In this document: one piece after another, positions 6,665 through 7,934 of the stretch | Layout: every line of letters begins with the position of its first letter | How positions within the stretch are numbered: position 1 is the first letter of the stretch | Assembly (NCBI GenBank): GCA_002359315.1 | Contig: DEMS01000037.1 | Span: 1,385-9,318 of the forward strand | Length of the DNA stretch: 7,934 nt | Direction: 5' to 3' | Origin: Bacteroidetes bacterium UBA2664 | GTDB lineage: Bacteria; Bacteroidota; Rhodothermia; Balneolales; Balneolaceae | Notes under the pieces: model-generated | Database searches by the model: none | What the model was told of the DNA's origin: nothing | What the model saw: only the letters and a program-made list of their open reading frames with translations | Position numbers and translations under genes: made by a program

Positions 6665-7768
6665 TCACCCAACGACTTCAAATTCGCCGGATGCCATCTC
6701 TTTACCATTTACAATGATGACGATCTTATGCTGGCCGGTGTAGTGCTTTCGGGTAGTCATATTGCGGAAAGATTGTGAACGGCTAAATTTGGATCGATTC
6801 TCCGCTTTAAACACCAAATCAGATAGTTTAAATATCTTACGATTTTGTGAACCATTCGACTTTAAATAGTCAATTCCATACTCAATTCTCAGCTTCTTTG
6901 ACTTGTTCTTATTATAAATGATTGTAAACCCAAAATTAAAACCCCCTCCAATTTTTACTTTCTGATCATGCTTAAAATCAGTTATCTGAACACCGGTGGG
7001 TTCATCATAACCAAACATTGCCAATGCCTTTGGGTGGGCTCGTTTCAGTAACGTTCGGCAGGCATGTTTCACTAATCGGTCTGTCTCTTTCGACTCACCG
7101 ATCCATTGCTGGCAGATATCCAGTACTAAATCGGGATGATCTTTGGCGATGTCATTCAAGTTATTTGCGACACTTCTTCTCACATATTCGGAAGAATCAG
7201 ATTTTAACGTTTCCAATATCGGGAGGATCGGTGCGGGATCCTTTTTAAACTCATTTAATGCAGAAGCCCAGGGTAGTCTGGGTCTGCACCCTTCACTTGC
7301 AAGTCGCCGAACATGGTGGTTCTCATGCAGAGCCCACAACTCCATCTGAACCATCATACGATCCGGGTATTTAAGGATGAAGGGCCTGACAGCAAATTCA
7401 CAAGAGATAAATTGGGTTAAACTCTCCATAGCCTCTATCGATTCTTCATAGTGTTCCAACCCATAACCTTCGATATAAGTGGGTAGAAAAATAAATTCAA
7501 AGTTATGATCTGCAAGTGGGCTATTTGACACCGATTGAGTGAGATTCAAGATAACTTGAACCGATTTCTTGTACTCTCCGGGAAAATGGCAATGCAATAC
7601 ATTTGCAATATGTACCATTCGTTCTTTTAGCTCGCGATCTTCCCAATCGTTATCATGGATATCTTCAATAAATGTATTCTTACTGAAATCCGGAATGAGT
7701 TCAGCCAATAGATCCCCTAAATGATTAAAAAATGAAGGTGAATAGAGGTTTTTAAGTGGTTCGGCCAT
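6665..7768 (-). CDS. alkC: AlkC-type DNA alkylation-repair glycosylase with C-terminal Ig-like domain
   Basis: A HEAT-like repeat glycosylase that excises cationic alkylated bases such as 3-methylcytosine or N-methylated adenines without flipping the base out. Residues 1-250 are helical repeats. Conserved stretches are CEFAVRPFI at 123-131, HHVRRLASEGCRPRLPWA at 151-168 and EYVRRSVANNLNDIAKDHPD at 194-213. E124, E159, W167 and D206 each lie three positions after the residues I recall as functional in the Pseudomonas enzyme (E121, E156, W164, D203). Residues 258-367 are beta-rich (KIGGGFNFGFTI, ending GEFEVVG) and fit the Ig-like DNA-binding domain of the longer AlkC subfamily. The ATG at 7766-7768 has an A/T-rich leader and no Shine-Dalgarno sequence. 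The gene stands alone, converges on lnt, and has inverted repeat copies at both sides. Confidence 0.9.
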   Translation of the reverse strand: MAEPLKNLYSPSFFNHLGDLLAELIPDFSKNTFIEDIHDNDWEDRELKERMVHIANVLHCHFPGEYKKSVQVILNLTQSVSNSPLADHNFEFIFLPTYIEGYGLEHYEESIEAMESLTQFISCEFAVRPFILKYPDRMMVQMELWALHENHHVRRLASEGCRPRLPWASALNEFKKDPAPILPILETLKSDSSEYVRRSVANNLNDIAKDHPDLVLDICQQWIGESKETDRLVKHACRTLLKRAHPKALAMFGYDEPTGVQITDFKHDQKVKIGGGFNFGFTIIYNKNKSKKLRIEYGIDYLKSNGSQNRKIFKLSDLVFKAENRSKFSRSQSFRNMTTRKHYTGQHKIVIIVNGKEMASGEFEVVG

Positions 7769-7803
7769 ATTTTCAATTGTCTAATCAGAGAATTTTTTTT
7801 AAT

Positions 7804-7830
7804 TATTTTCCATTTTTTGTCATGAAAATA
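7804..7830. promoter_or_regulatory. AT-rich dyad upstream of alkC, possible operator
   Basis: TATTTTCCAT at 7804-7813 and ATGAAAATA at 7822-7830 form an inverted repeat of nine base pairs with one bulged C, around an 8-base centre. It lies about 36-62 bases before the alkC start, where a promoter or operator would be. The low-complexity composition makes chance a real possibility, and I recognise no regulator for it. Confidence 0.25.
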
Positions 7831-7889
7831 TGAGTTAACACGTCTTTAGTATGGAGTTTTACATATTTAATGCCTACCCCTGCATCATA

Positions 7890-7934
7890 GTGACATCCGT
7901 TGTTTAAGCTACGGAGATCCTGAAATAAATTCAG
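7890..7934 (-). repeat. Intergenic palindromic repeat, copy B (reaches the window edge)
   Basis: Two hairpins lie side by side. The first (7896-7915) pairs TCCGT with ACGGA at its ends and continues with G-C and a G-T wobble after one mismatch, around TTAA. The second pairs CTGAA at 7920-7924 with TTCAG at 7930-7934 around a 5-base loop, and may extend past the right edge. The sequence is the better-preserved copy of the repeat at 6587-6632, in opposite orientation. Hairpins ending in CTGAA...TTCAGGAT are, from memory, common between genes in Bacteroidota. No gene starts between alkC and the edge. Confidence 0.65.

Noticed and set aside
7769..7934. Possible small RNA or tRNA in the right-hand gap
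   Set aside because: The hairpins are explained by the repeat shared with 6587-6632. No cloverleaf, T-loop or acceptor stem is present.

Overview
The window reads as ordinary chromosome from a Bacteroidota/Balneolota-type bacterium, and a Balneolaceae-like lineage is my best guess. The grounds are moderate GC, almost no Shine-Dalgarno sequences, an outer-membrane barrel protein of a type I associate with Bacteroidota, and intergenic palindromic repeats like those of that group. This assignment is inference, not a database result.

Layout from left to right. (1) Positions 1-95, minus strand: the first 31 codons of a membrane-anchored protein cut by the window edge, possibly RmuC. (2) Positions 214-362: a composite palindromic intergenic element whose outer arm overlaps the dnaJ stop codon. 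(3) Positions 359-2140, minus strand: the chaperone operon grpE-dnaJ with a 9-base gap between the genes and no hrcA or CIRCE site visible. (4) Positions 2222-2270: a bulged hairpin. (5) Positions 2277-2660, minus strand: a small VOC/glyoxalase-fold protein. (6) Positions 2820-4124, minus strand: an exported outer-membrane beta-barrel protein of unknown function with an N-terminal CxxC. (7) Positions 4125-4366: a divergent AT-rich promoter region. (8) Positions 4367-6590, plus strand: rsmI and lnt, overlapping and probably translationally coupled. (9) Positions 6665-7768, minus strand: an AlkC-type DNA glycosylase with a C-terminal Ig-like domain, convergent with lnt. (10) Two copies of a second repeat family, in inverted orientation, flank the alkC gene at 6587-6632 and 7890-7934.

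The genes are mostly housekeeping. GrpE and DnaJ are co-chaperones of DnaK; RsmI modifies 16S rRNA in the decoding centre; Lnt completes lipoprotein maturation in the inner membrane; AlkC repairs alkylated bases. I see no defence system, phage, transposase, CRISPR array, tRNA or rRNA. The signals that the genes do not explain are the two families of palindromic repeats, both placed on stop codons, the bulged hairpin before grpE, a dyad upstream of alkC, and the uncharacterised barrel protein.
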